Below, piece by piece: positions 7,150-18,107 of a stretch of DNA of 47,148 nt. This DNA is from Bacilli bacterium. GTDB lineage: Bacteria; Bacillota_I; Bacilli_A; RFN20; CAG-826. Made by a program: the position numbers and the translations under genes. Positions within the stretch are counted from its first letter, which is position 1, and each line of letters opens with the position of its first letter. Location: NCBI GenBank assembly GCA_024680795.1, contig JAILBR010000042.1, forward strand, positions 1 to 47,148, read 5' to 3'. The notes under the pieces were generated by a model, which saw only the letters and a program-made list of their open reading frames with translations, did no database searches and was not told the origin of the DNA.

Positions 7150-9515
7150 TATTTATTTCCTTCGATATAACCTTTGATGTTGCTGGCGTTTTCATACGCG
7201 ATGAAACCATTATCGCTTGGAACGATTAATGTTGGTGCTTTCTTAATGCCAAAGGCATTAGTTAAAGCGACGTCTTCTTCAGCGTCAACCCATTTATAAG
7301 CGATGCCAGCTTTTTCTAACAACATCTTAGCCATCTTGCAGTTTGGACATGTCTTAGTGCCGAATAACATGATTTCGGTTGCGACTGGTCCGCATGCTTC
7401 ACCTTCAGCGACATCACTATCTTTGATGCCGTGTTTGAGCTTGCTATTTTTGATGTTATAAGTTTGTCTCATCTTGAATTCTTCGCTCTTACCATCATTC
7501 CAGTTTTGGACTGGTCTATAGTAACCAGTAATACGGGAATAGACTTCAGTTCTGGCACCACATTTTGGGCAAATATATTGTTCACCAGTGATGTAACCAT
7601 GTTCTTTACATACTGAGTATGTAGGAGACATTGTGTAGTATGGTAAGTGATAGTTTTCTGCGATCTTTCTAACAAGATTCATACATGATTTCCAGTTTGG
7701 AAGTTTCTCGCCTAAGAAAGCGTGGAAGACTGTACCGGAAGTGTATAAAGTTTGTAATTGATCTTGGATATCAAGAGCAGCAAAGATATCTTCTGTGTAA
7801 CCAACTGGTAAGTGTGAAGAGTTGGTGTAGTAAGGAGTTCTTCCTTCTTCACTTGCAGTGATGATATCAGGATATTTTTCTTTATCGTGTTTTGCTAAAC
7901 GATAAGCAGTGGATTCTGCTGGTGTAGCTTCTAAGTTATATAAGTCACCATATAATTCTTGATAGTCAGAAAGTTTTTCTCTCATGTGGTTGAGAACTTC
8001 CTTAGTGAATTCAACTGCTTCTGGGTTAGTTAAATCTTTTCTAATCCATCTAGCGTTTAAACATGCTTCATTCATACCGACTAAACCAATAGTGGAGAAG
8101 TGGTTATTGAATGTGCCTAAGTAACGTTTTGTGTATGGATATAATCCAGCGTCAAGTAACTTAGTAATTGTGTTTCTCTTGACTTTTAAGCTTCTAGCCG
8201 CAACATCCATAATGTTGTCTAATCTGTGATAGAAGTCTTCTTTATCGGTTGCTAAATAAGCAATTCTTGGCATATTGATGGTGACAACACCGACAGAACC
8301 TGTCGATTCACCACTTCCGAAGAAACCACCAGATTTCTTACGGAGTTCACGTAGGTCAAGTCTTAAACGGCAACACATACTTCTAACATCACTTGGTTCC
8401 ATATCGGAGTTGATGTAGTTAGAGAAATATGGTGTACCATATTTAGCAGTCATTTCGAATAATAACTTATTATTTTCTGTTTCACTCCAGTCGAATGTAC
8501 GAGTGATGGAGTAGGTTGGGATTGGATATTGGAATCCTCTTCCGTTAGCGTCACCTTCAATCATGACTTCGATGAAGGCTTTATTGACCATGGCCATTTC
8601 TTCAACACAATCTTTGTATTTGAAGTCACATTCTTTGCCACCAACAATTGCGTTTAATTCCGCCATATCATTTGGGACGACCCAGTCAAGGGTGATGTTG
8701 GTGAATGGTGCTTGCGTACCCCATCTTGATGGTGTATTAACGCCATAGATAAAGGATTGAATGCATTGTTTAACTTCTTTATAAGTTAAGTGGTCTTTCT
8801 TAACAAATGGTGCTAAGTAAGTATCAAATGAGGAGAATGCTTGTGCACCAGCCCATTCATTTTGCATGATACCTAAGAAGTTAACCATTTGGTTACATAA
8901 TGTGGATAAGTGGTTAGCTGGGGAAGAAGTAATCTTACCAACGACACCGCCTAAACCTTCTTGAATTAATTGTTTTAAAGACCATCCTGCACAATATCCA
9001 GTTAACATGGATAAGTCGTGGATATGAATATCAGCGTTTCTATGAGCGTTACCAATTTCTTGATCATAGACTTCGCTTAACCAGTAATTAGCGGTGACCG
9101 CACCACTATTGGAAAGGATAAGACCACCAACAGAGTAGGTGACTGTGGAGTTTTCTTTAACTCTCCAGTCATTAACTTTTAAGTAGTTATCGACTGTTTT
9201 CTTGTAGTCTAAATCAGTAGCTTTTTGCTCTCTGATATTTGCGCGGGCTTTTCTATATAAAATATAGCTTCTAGCAACATCGACATATCCGGCTTGAATA
9301 AGGACAACTTCAACCGCGTCTTGTACATCTTCGATATCAACAACTTCGTTAACAACTTTGCTATTCATTTGAGCAGTAACTCTTAATGAGAGCATGTTGA
9401 TGATATCATCATTATAAAATTTGTGTTCCGCCATGAACGCTTTTTCAATGGCTTTACTGACTTTCTCAAGTCTGAAGTCTTCTAAACTTCCGTCTCTCTT
9501 CTTAATTTTGAGCAT
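7149..9515 (-). CDS. nrdD: Anaerobic (class III) ribonucleoside-triphosphate reductase fused to a glutaredoxin-like domain
   Basis: 788 aa. An N-terminal ATP-cone (about residues 1-95) gives allosteric control. The catalytic barrel follows, then the C-terminal zinc-ligand and glycyl-radical region (CPKCGARTEVYSRITGYYRPV, radical Gly about 664). After this the protein continues into a redoxin domain (about 712-788) with the active-site pair CPNC (Cys723, Cys726) and a cis-Pro region KKAPTLIV. Ordinary formate-dependent NrdD ends soon after the glycine. A fused redoxin suggests the thioredoxin/glutaredoxin-dependent subtype, in which a dithiol supplies the electrons, in line with the adjacent thioredoxin reductase. 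The SD-like AGAAGGAAG precedes the ATG. Confidence 0.95.
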   Translation of the reverse strand: MLKIKKRDGSLEDFRLEKVSKAIEKAFMAEHKFYNDDIINMLSLRVTAQMNSKVVNEVVDIEDVQDAVEVVLIQAGYVDVARSYILYRKARANIREQKATDLDYKKTVDNYLKVNDWRVKENSTVTYSVGGLILSNSGAVTANYWLSEVYDQEIGNAHRNADIHIHDLSMLTGYCAGWSLKQLIQEGLGGVVGKITSSPANHLSTLCNQMVNFLGIMQNEWAGAQAFSSFDTYLAPFVKKDHLTYKEVKQCIQSFIYGVNTPSRWGTQAPFTNITLDWVVPNDMAELNAIVGGKECDFKYKDCVEEMAMVNKAFIEVMIEGDANGRGFQYPIPTYSITRTFDWSETENNKLLFEMTAKYGTPYFSNYINSDMEPSDVRSMCCRLRLDLRELRKKSGGFFGSGESTGSVGVVTINMPRIAYLATDKEDFYHRLDNIMDVAARSLKVKRNTITKLLDAGLYPYTKRYLGTFNNHFSTIGLVGMNEACLNARWIRKDLTNPEAVEFTKEVLNHMREKLSDYQELYGDLYNLEATPAESTAYRLAKHDKEKYPDIITASEEGRTPYYTNSSHLPVGYTEDIFAALDIQDQLQTLYTSGTVFHAFLGEKLPNWKSCMNLVRKIAENYHLPYYTMSPTYSVCKEHGYITGEQYICPKCGARTEVYSRITGYYRPVQNWNDGKSEEFKMRQTYNIKNSKLKHGIKDSDVAEGEACGPVATEIMLFGTKTCPNCKMAKMLLEKAGIAYKWVDAEEDVALTNAFGIKKAPTLIVPSDNGFIAYENASNIKGYIEGNK

Positions 9516-9704
9516 AAAAAATTCTTCCTTCTAATGTTGTAACTAAAATATGTTGTTAATCCATCACCTATAAAAGGTAAGTGCGTTTAGACTATCAAAT
9601 ATTACTATGTAATGTAAAGCAAAAAATAAAGAAAGTTTATAAAATTTAGACAGTGTCCAAATTAGGCAAAAAAACTCTTTATTTTTGTTGAAAACTGACT
9701 TCAT

Positions 9705-9738
9705 AAAAAAGTCCCTGCCACTTAAATGGGACAAGGAC
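9705..9738 (-). terminator. Intrinsic terminator after pepT
   Basis: On the minus strand GTCCTTGTC pairs with GGCAGGGAC (9 bp, two G-U) and six T follow. It lies 38 bases past the pepT stop and isolates pepT from nrdD. The rest of 9516-9775 holds the nrdD leader; no convincing NrdR box was found there. Confidence 0.88.
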
Positions 9739-9775
9739 ATTTGCTTCATGGGACAAAAATAATTTGACTAATGCT

Positions 9776-10975
9776 CTATATTCTTAATATATCAACTACG
9801 ACATCAATCATCTTTTCATAATCTTGAACATCGAGATATTCAAATCTTCCATGATGATTGAAACTTGCATTACCAAGGTTAGGGGTAACAAGACCAAATT
9901 TGGACATTGTTGCTCCATCGGTGCCGCCTCTAATTAAGCCCATCACTGGTTCAATACCATTATTGCGTAACGCACTCTTAGCGTGTTCGATGACCTCTGG
10001 CTTCCTTAAAACATATTGTTTCATGTTTTCGTATTGATGTTTGACTTCTACCTCAACTTCGATTTGAGGATACTTTTCTTTAACCAGATTTGCAGCACTT
10101 TGAATATATTCAATTCTTCTTTCGATGCCCTCGATTTCAAAATCTCTAACGATGATATGAATGACTGCGTTATCTGGACTGCCTGACATTTCTGTTAAGT
10201 GCCAGAAACCTTGATCATATTCACTATCGAATGGTGTTTCATCGCCAGGTAATGAAGCGACTAATTCACTAGCGACTTTGCCAGCGTTGATAAGTTTGCC
10301 TTTTCCTTCGCCTGGATGGACAGACACCCCATTAATCTTGATTGTCACTGATTTAGCGTTGAAGTTTTCACATTCGATGCGATCAATATCCGCTCCATCG
10401 ATGGTATAAGCAAAGTCAGCACCCATCTCTTCATAATTAAAGTGTTTGGTTCCTTCACCGATTTCTTCATCCACTGTGAAAGCAACACAAATAGTGTGGT
10501 GTTCAACTTCTGGATGTTCATGATAAAACTCTAACGCTTGCATGATGATAGCGATACCAGCTTTATCATCTCCACCTAATAAGGTATTTCCATCGGTGAC
10601 TATTAAATCATGACCGACATGTTTTAATAGGGATGGGAAAGTTTTTGGATTCATCTCTAACCCATTAGCGAGTTTGATTGGTCCGCCTTTATATTCTCTA
10701 ACTAAACAAGGTTTAACATTTTCGCCACTCACTTCTAAGGCGGTATCCATATGGGCATTTAATCCAATTTTTAAACCTAATGTACCTTCTAAATGGGCAT
10801 AAACATTACCCCATTCATCCATGTGAGCGTCTTCTAAGCCCAATGATAAAAGCTCCTCAACGAGGAGTCTTCCTAAATTCTTTTGGCATTCAGTACTAGG
10901 GGTTACCCCAGTTGTATCGTCTGATTGAGTGTTAATTCTAACGTATCTAACAAATCTTTTTAATGAATCTTGCAT
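9776..10975 (-). CDS. pepT: Peptidase T (tripeptide aminopeptidase)
   Basis: 399 aa, the usual length. M20-family zinc aminopeptidase releasing the N-terminal residue of tripeptides in the cytoplasm. Metal-site and catalytic motifs are visible: LNAHMDTALEVSG, LGGDDKAGIAIIM, TVDEEIGEGT and IRGGTDGATMS. The dimerisation-domain histidine is plausible at GVSVHPGEGKG. It follows the DtxR/MntR-type regulator with only three bases between them, so the two form one operon ended by the terminator at 9705-9738. Confidence 0.95.
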   Translation of the reverse strand: MQDSLKRFVRYVRINTQSDDTTGVTPSTECQKNLGRLLVEELLSLGLEDAHMDEWGNVYAHLEGTLGLKIGLNAHMDTALEVSGENVKPCLVREYKGGPIKLANGLEMNPKTFPSLLKHVGHDLIVTDGNTLLGGDDKAGIAIIMQALEFYHEHPEVEHHTICVAFTVDEEIGEGTKHFNYEEMGADFAYTIDGADIDRIECENFNAKSVTIKINGVSVHPGEGKGKLINAGKVASELVASLPGDETPFDSEYDQGFWHLTEMSGSPDNAVIHIIVRDFEIEGIERRIEYIQSAANLVKEKYPQIEVEVEVKHQYENMKQYVLRKPEVIEHAKSALRNNGIEPVMGLIRGGTDGATMSKFGLVTPNLGNASFNHHGRFEYLDVQDYEKMIDVVVDILRI

Positions 10976-10978
10976 AAA

Positions 10979-11341
10979 TTATTTTTTTAACACTTTCTTT
11001 ATTGCATCAAAAGTTTCTTTAGAGATATCGTGTTCCACTTTACAAGCATCAATCATTGCTTGTTCTTCACTGACTCCGATAGCGATAAGGGCTTCGGTTA
11101 ACACCAAATGTCTTTCGTAAACAGCGGACGCAATTTGATATCCTTCTTCAGTGAGAATAATCTCCCCGTTCTTTTTGATAGCGATATAGCCGTTATCTTC
11201 TAATTTATGCATAGCGATAGAAACACTAGGTTTGGTAAATTCCATTTCTCTGGCGATATCAACCGCATGAACAGTGCCATTTCTTTGAGTGAGAATTAAT
11301 ATTGTCTCTAAATAATCTTCTGAGCTTTCGTATAATTTCAT
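10979..11341 (-). CDS. DtxR/MntR-family metal-dependent transcriptional regulator
   Basis: 120 aa from the chosen ATG. Winged helix-turn-helix at residues 8-65 (VHAVDIAREMEFTKPSVSIAMHKLEDNGYI), then the metal-binding helices. Ligand residues at MntR-like positions are present: Asp9 and Glu12 in SSEDYLETIL, a His in ERHLVLTE, and Glu/His in KVEHDIS. There is no SH3-like C-terminal domain, as in MntR. It should repress metal-uptake or related genes when Mn2+ or Fe2+ is abundant; no transporter is nearby, so the target is open. A longer TTG start at 11359 is possible, but TACACT six bases before this ATG and the lack of an SD suggest a leaderless mRNA starting here. Confidence 0.88.
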   Translation of the reverse strand: MKLYESSEDYLETILILTQRNGTVHAVDIAREMEFTKPSVSIAMHKLEDNGYIAIKKNGEIILTEEGYQIASAVYERHLVLTEALIAIGVSEEQAMIDACKVEHDISKETFDAIKKVLKK

Positions 11342-11347
11342 GCTACT

Positions 11348-11353
11348 AGTGTA
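11348..11353 (-). promoter_or_regulatory. -10 element of the regulator-pepT operon
   Basis: TACACT on the minus strand, six bases before the ATG at 11341. The divergent plus-strand gene starts at 11411, so this 70-bp interval holds both promoters. The plus-strand -10 is TATAAA at 11386-11391 or TAATAT at 11397-11402. Confidence 0.5.
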
Positions 11354-11410
11354 GAACAAAGTAAACTAAAAATAAACAAATATGCTATAAATCTAGTAAT
11401 ATTAATATAT

Positions 11411-11947
11411 ATGAAAAAAGTTTTAATTATTTCTGCCAGCCAAAGAGTGAATAGTAACTCCGATATTTTAGCTAAGAAAGTGCTACAAGGAGTGCTTGAT
11501 AGTGGAAAAGAGGCGGAGTATGTAGCGTTAAAGGATAAAAATATCGCTTTTTGTAAAGGCTGTTTAGCATGCCAAAAACTTAAAAAATGTGTAATCAAAG
11601 ATGACGCGAACGAAATCACTGATAAGATTTGTGAAGCCGATGTTATCGTATGGGCGACACCAATTTATTATTATGAAATGTCTGGCCAAATGAAGACGAT
11701 GATTGATAGAGCCAACTCATTATATGTTAGAGATAGGAAGTTTAAAGAAGTTTATTTGCTCGCTACTGCAGCGGACGATGATCCTAAAACTATTGAGAAA
11801 GCTTATAACGGCTTACAAGGCTGGGTAGACTGCTTTGAAGGAGTAGAACTAAAAGGCTATTTCTTTGTCGGTGGAGTCTGGGAAGCTAAAGAAATTGAGA
11901 ATAATCCAAAACTTTTAGAAGCATATAATTTTGGAAAAAATATATAA
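11411..11947 (+). CDS. Flavodoxin-like NADPH-dependent FMN reductase / iron-sulfur flavoprotein family
   Basis: 178 aa flavodoxin fold. The N-terminal phosphate loop is KVLIISASQRVNSNSDILA, and ATPIYYYEMSGQMKTMIDR is the isoalloxazine-contacting region of this family. A Cys cluster CKGCLACQKLKKC (residues about 49-61) resembles the region that binds an iron-sulfur cluster in anaerobe iron-sulfur flavoproteins. A role in electron transfer or O2/peroxide reduction is therefore likely, but the substrate is unknown. It is divergent from the metal regulator, so a link to metal or redox stress is possible. No SD is seen. Confidence 0.85.
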   Translation: MKKVLIISASQRVNSNSDILAKKVLQGVLDSGKEAEYVALKDKNIAFCKGCLACQKLKKCVIKDDANEITDKICEADVIVWATPIYYYEMSGQMKTMIDRANSLYVRDRKFKEVYLLATAADDDPKTIEKAYNGLQGWVDCFEGVELKGYFFVGGVWEAKEIENNPKLLEAYNFGKNI

Positions 11948-11956
11948 AATGGTAAA

Positions 11957-12814
11957 ATGAATCAGAATAAAAATATGAAATTAGTTGCTAACAAAGTATT
12001 TGATGAAGAAAGAGCGTTATACGGTATCCAGGATACCGAAGTTAAAAATGTTCTTTTTGCTGGCCCAGCGGATGGTGAGTCAGTTTTAAAAGAAACTAGA
12101 AACATTATTATTAACGGATGTAATTTTTCTTTACGTTATCCAGTTTGGCACGCGCATAAATATCAAATGATTAACTCTAACATGGATGAAAAGACTAGAG
12201 CTCCAATTTGGTATTCTAACGACGGAGTTATCAAAAACTCAGTTATCAATGGAGTTAAAGCGGTTAGAGAATGTCAAAATACCTATATTGAAAACTGCCA
12301 AATAAAATCTACTGAATTTGGTTGGAAAACTAAAAATACAGAGATTAAAAATAGTGAAATTGTTTCCGAATATATCTTCCTCGAATCACGTGACATAAAG
12401 TTAAACCACGTGCGATTCAGCGGGAAATATTCATTCCAATACGTTGAAAATCTAGAGATTAATGACTCTGAATTAAATACAAAAGATGCTTTCTGGCATA
12501 GTAAAAATGTGACAGTGAAAAATTCGATTGTTAAGGGTGAATATCTTGCATGGTTTTCTGATGGATTAACCCTTATCAACTGTAAGATTATTGGTACCCA
12601 ACCACTTTGTTATTGTAAAAATCTTAAGCTTATTAACTGTGAGATGATCGACTGCGATTTATCTTTTGAATATTCCGATGTTGATGCGGATATTGTTGGA
12701 CATGTTGATTCTATCAAAAATCCACATTCTGGTGTGATAAGAGTGGAAAGCGTTGGAGAAATAATCTACGAAGACGCTGTTATGCCTACAAACGGCAAAG
12801 TAATCATTAAATAA
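11957..12814 (+). CDS. DUF3737 family beta-helix protein
   Basis: 285 aa. The protein is a run of short imperfect repeats with alternating hydrophobic and Asn/Cys positions (NIIINGCNFS, YIENCQIKS, EIKNSEIVS, VTVKNSIVKG, LINCKIIG), the signature of a right-handed parallel beta-helix. I recognise the opening DEERALYGIQDTEVKN and the WHAHKYQMINS segment as DUF3737, a family of unknown function common in Firmicutes. No signal peptide, so it is cytoplasmic. The start is nine bases after the previous stop and has no SD; TAAAAT (11945-11950) lies six bases before the ATG, so it may have its own leaderless transcript. Confidence 0.85.
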   Translation: MNQNKNMKLVANKVFDEERALYGIQDTEVKNVLFAGPADGESVLKETRNIIINGCNFSLRYPVWHAHKYQMINSNMDEKTRAPIWYSNDGVIKNSVINGVKAVRECQNTYIENCQIKSTEFGWKTKNTEIKNSEIVSEYIFLESRDIKLNHVRFSGKYSFQYVENLEINDSELNTKDAFWHSKNVTVKNSIVKGEYLAWFSDGLTLINCKIIGTQPLCYCKNLKLINCEMIDCDLSFEYSDVDADIVGHVDSIKNPHSGVIRVESVGEIIYEDAVMPTNGKVIIK

Positions 12815-12834
12815 GAATATATTTAAATATTTTG

Positions 12835-12863
12835 TTGATACAATTTTATAAAACATATATAAT
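12835..12863 (+). promoter_or_regulatory. Strong sigma-A-type promoter for the tRNA pair
   Basis: TTGATA (12835-12840), a 17-bp spacer, and TATAAT (12858-12863), 34 bases before the first tRNA. A short GC hairpin (GTCCTGAAAACAGGGC, 12873-12888) lies in the leader. Confidence 0.85.
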
Positions 12864-12897
12864 CTTTTTTGCAGTCCTGAAAACAGGGCTGTGAAAT

Positions 12898-12973
12898 GGG
12901 TCTGTAGCTCAGTTGGGAGAGCATCTGATTTGCATTCAGAGGGTCGAGAGTTCGAGTCTCTTCAGATCCACCA
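12898..12973 (+). tRNA. tRNA-Ala(UGC), CCA encoded
   Basis: 76 nt cloverleaf: acceptor GGGTCTG/CAGATCC (one G-U), D-arm GCTC..GAGC, anticodon arm TCTGA-TTTGCAT-TCAGA with anticodon TGC, T-arm GAGAG-TTCGAGT-CTCTT, then encoded ACCA. Confidence 0.95.
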
Positions 12974-12980
12974 TCTATTT

Positions 12981-13057
12981 GGCTGAGTAGCTCAGTTGGC
13001 TAGAGCAGAGAGTTCATACCTCTAAGGTCGGCGGTTCAAATCCGTCCTCAGCTACCA
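12981..13057 (+). tRNA. tRNA-Met(CAU), elongator type, CCA encoded
   Basis: 77 nt cloverleaf: acceptor GGCTGAG/CTCAGCT (first pair G-U), D-arm GCTC..GAGC, anticodon loop TTCATAC with CAT, T-arm GGCGG-TTCAAAT-CCGTC, then ACCA. The overall pattern (GGCTAGAGC, GGTCGG) follows Firmicutes elongator tRNA-Met rather than tRNA-Ile2. The first anticodon-stem pair is a mismatch. Confidence 0.88.
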
Positions 13058-13072
13058 GTAAGAATTGAATTT

Positions 13073-13099
13073 AAAGGGTGATGCGAGTCATCCTTTTTT
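13073..13099 (+). terminator. Terminator of the tRNA operon
   Basis: AAAGGGTGA (13073-13081) pairs with TCATCCTTT (13088-13096), 9 bp with one G-U, loop TGCGAG, continuing into a T-run. Confidence 0.9.
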
Positions 13100-13186
13100 A
13101 ATTCCCAATTTATTACGATGTATAGCAAAATAACAAATTTCTTTATGAGGAGTTTAATTTTATTAAAAAGCATAAAAATATAGTTA

Positions 13187-13243
13187 TGTAAAGAAAAGTT
13201 TACATATGTTTTTATTGACAATTTTATACTACAGTTGTAGAGT
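13187..13243 (+). promoter_or_regulatory. glnA promoter with GlnR/TnrA-like palindrome
   Basis: TGTAAAGAAAAGTTTACA (13187-13204) is a perfect 6-bp-arm palindrome, close to the GlnR/TnrA box (TGTNA-N7-TNACA) but with a spacer one base longer. It lies 10 bases upstream of TTGACA (13215-13220); with a 17-bp spacer the -10 is TAGAGT (13238-13243). A second palindrome, CTACAGTTGTAG (13229-13240), overlaps the -10. In Bacilli, GlnR represses glnA through such boxes when nitrogen is plentiful. No GlnR gene is in the window. Confidence 0.6.
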
Positions 13244-13272
13244 TTCACTATGTTTTTTCCGAGGTGGTCATT

Positions 13273-14607
13273 ATGGAAATAAGTAAGATTAAATCAATAA
13301 TTAAAGAAAATAATATATCTTATCTAAGACTACAATTCACAGATATGCTTGGCGATATCAAGGCAGTCGAAGTGCCAATTAGTAGATTAGATGATGCACT
13401 AAATAACAAGATTATGTTCGATGGTTCTTCGATTGAAGGATTTGTTCGTATTAAAGAAGCAGATATGTATCTCCATCCAGATGTTGATACTTTCTTAATT
13501 TTACCTTTTGAGGATTCTTCCGTTGGCGGAGTAGCAAGATTTATTTGTGATGTCTATACTCCAGAAGGCAAACCTTTTGCAGGTGATCCGCGTTATCTCC
13601 TTAAAAAAGAAGTTAAGAAGATGAATGATATGGGCATTGAAACCATGTATGTTGGCTTTGAACCAGAATTTTATCTTTTCAAACTCAATCCAGATGGAAC
13701 CGTTTCCACAAATTGTAGTGACCGTGCTTCTTATTTTGATTTATCACCATTTGATGGTGGTGAAGATGTTAGAAGAGAAATATCTTTGATGCTTGAAAAA
13801 ATGGGATTTGAAGTACAAGCTTGTCACCACGAAGTTGGTCCTGGCCAAAACGAAATTACTTTCAAATATTCTGATGTTATTTCAGCTTGTGACCGCGTCC
13901 AAACTTTTAAACAAGTTGTGAAAATGGTAGCGAGAAGAAACGGATATTTAGCGTCCTTTATGCCTAAACCATTAAATAAACGTCCTGGAAACGGCATGCA
14001 CACTAACTGTTCTTTATACACTAAAGAAAAAGGCGATTTGTTTTATGATCCAAAAGCACCAATGGAATTATCACTAATATGTAAAAAATGGATTACTGGT
14101 ATTTTGAATCACGCTAGAGAATTATCCTTACTCACTAACCCAATCGTCAACTCCTATAAGAGACTTGTCAGCGGTTATGAAGCACCAATTTATGCTTGCT
14201 GGAGTGATGCTAATAGAAGTTCTTTGATTCGTATCCCTGCTATTAGAGGCGCATCAACTAGAACTGAATTAAGAAATGTTGACCCATGTGCCAACCCATA
14301 TCTTGCTTTAGCGGGTATCCTTGCGTGTGGCTTAGAAGGCATTAAAAATGTCGACGAAAAAGACATTGTCCCACCTGTAAACGACAACTTATTCGCCTTA
14401 AGTGAAGATGAAATCAAAGAAAGAAAGATCACATGTTTGCCAGAAACTTTACACTCTGCTATTAAAGAGATGAAGAAAAGTGATATCCTTAAAGAAGTTT
14501 TGGGCAGTCACCTATTCCCTAAATATATTGAAGCTAAAGAAGCAGAGTGGAAGGAATATCATACGACTGTCAGTGAATATGAATTGAACAAGTATTTAGG
14601 AAGATAA
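13273..14607 (+). CDS. glnA: Glutamine synthetase, type I
   Basis: ATP-dependent ammonia assimilation, glutamate to glutamine. 444 aa, the length of the short GSI-alpha form of Firmicutes, without the long adenylylation-type insert. Signatures: FTDMLGDIKAVEVP, MFDGSSIEGF, the metal-binding GFEPEFYLF, HHEVGPGQNEI, the ATP-site KPLNKRPGNGMH, and NRSSLIRIPAIRG. The ATG at 13273 is chosen because the in-frame GTG at 13264 lies inside the SD (GAGGTGG). It is first gene of a run glnA-glmS-pyrG: its product is the amide donor used by both following enzymes. The promoter carries a GlnR-like box. Confidence 0.97.
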   Translation: MEISKIKSIIKENNISYLRLQFTDMLGDIKAVEVPISRLDDALNNKIMFDGSSIEGFVRIKEADMYLHPDVDTFLILPFEDSSVGGVARFICDVYTPEGKPFAGDPRYLLKKEVKKMNDMGIETMYVGFEPEFYLFKLNPDGTVSTNCSDRASYFDLSPFDGGEDVRREISLMLEKMGFEVQACHHEVGPGQNEITFKYSDVISACDRVQTFKQVVKMVARRNGYLASFMPKPLNKRPGNGMHTNCSLYTKEKGDLFYDPKAPMELSLICKKWITGILNHARELSLLTNPIVNSYKRLVSGYEAPIYACWSDANRSSLIRIPAIRGASTRTELRNVDPCANPYLALAGILACGLEGIKNVDEKDIVPPVNDNLFALSEDEIKERKITCLPETLHSAIKEMKKSDILKEVLGSHLFPKYIEAKEAEWKEYHTTVSEYELNKYLGR

Positions 14608-14613
14608 CAAGTA

Positions 14614-18017
<3,404 letters not shown>

Positions 18018-18052
18018 AATATAGAACCGGACAAAAAATTAAGAAAATTGTA

Positions 18053-18080
18053 ATTATCATATTGATGATAATGGTATAAT
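18053..18080 (+). promoter_or_regulatory. Palindromic operator and extended -10 upstream of the FAD dehydrogenase
   Basis: ATTATCATATTGATGATAAT (18053-18072) is a perfect inverted repeat (8-bp arms, 4-bp spacer) placed directly before the extended -10 TGGTATAAT (18072-18080). A bound protein would cover the promoter. The arms recall Fur/PerR half-sites but in the opposite order, so I do not assign it to either. Confidence 0.6.
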
Positions 18081-18107
18081 TGAACAGTCTCGCGGAGGAA
18101 TATGCCA

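Noticed and set aside
9516-9775. Small minus-strand frame and NrdR box before nrdD
   Set aside because: The frame spans the pepT terminator; no pair of NrdR-like boxes was found. The interval holds the terminator and the nrdD leader only.
12981-13057. tRNA-Ile2 (lysidine type) or initiator tRNA-Met
   Set aside because: The acceptor has a first G-U pair and the body sequence follows elongator tRNA-Met; initiator tRNA would have a C1-A72 mismatch and three G-C pairs in the anticodon stem.
13048-13248. 66-codon minus-strand frame downstream of the tRNAs
   Set aside because: It runs across the tRNA-Met end, the terminator and the glnA promoter, and its composition is random.
13264-13272. GTG start for glnA at 13264
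   Set aside because: The GTG is part of the SD GAGGTGG for the ATG at 13273.
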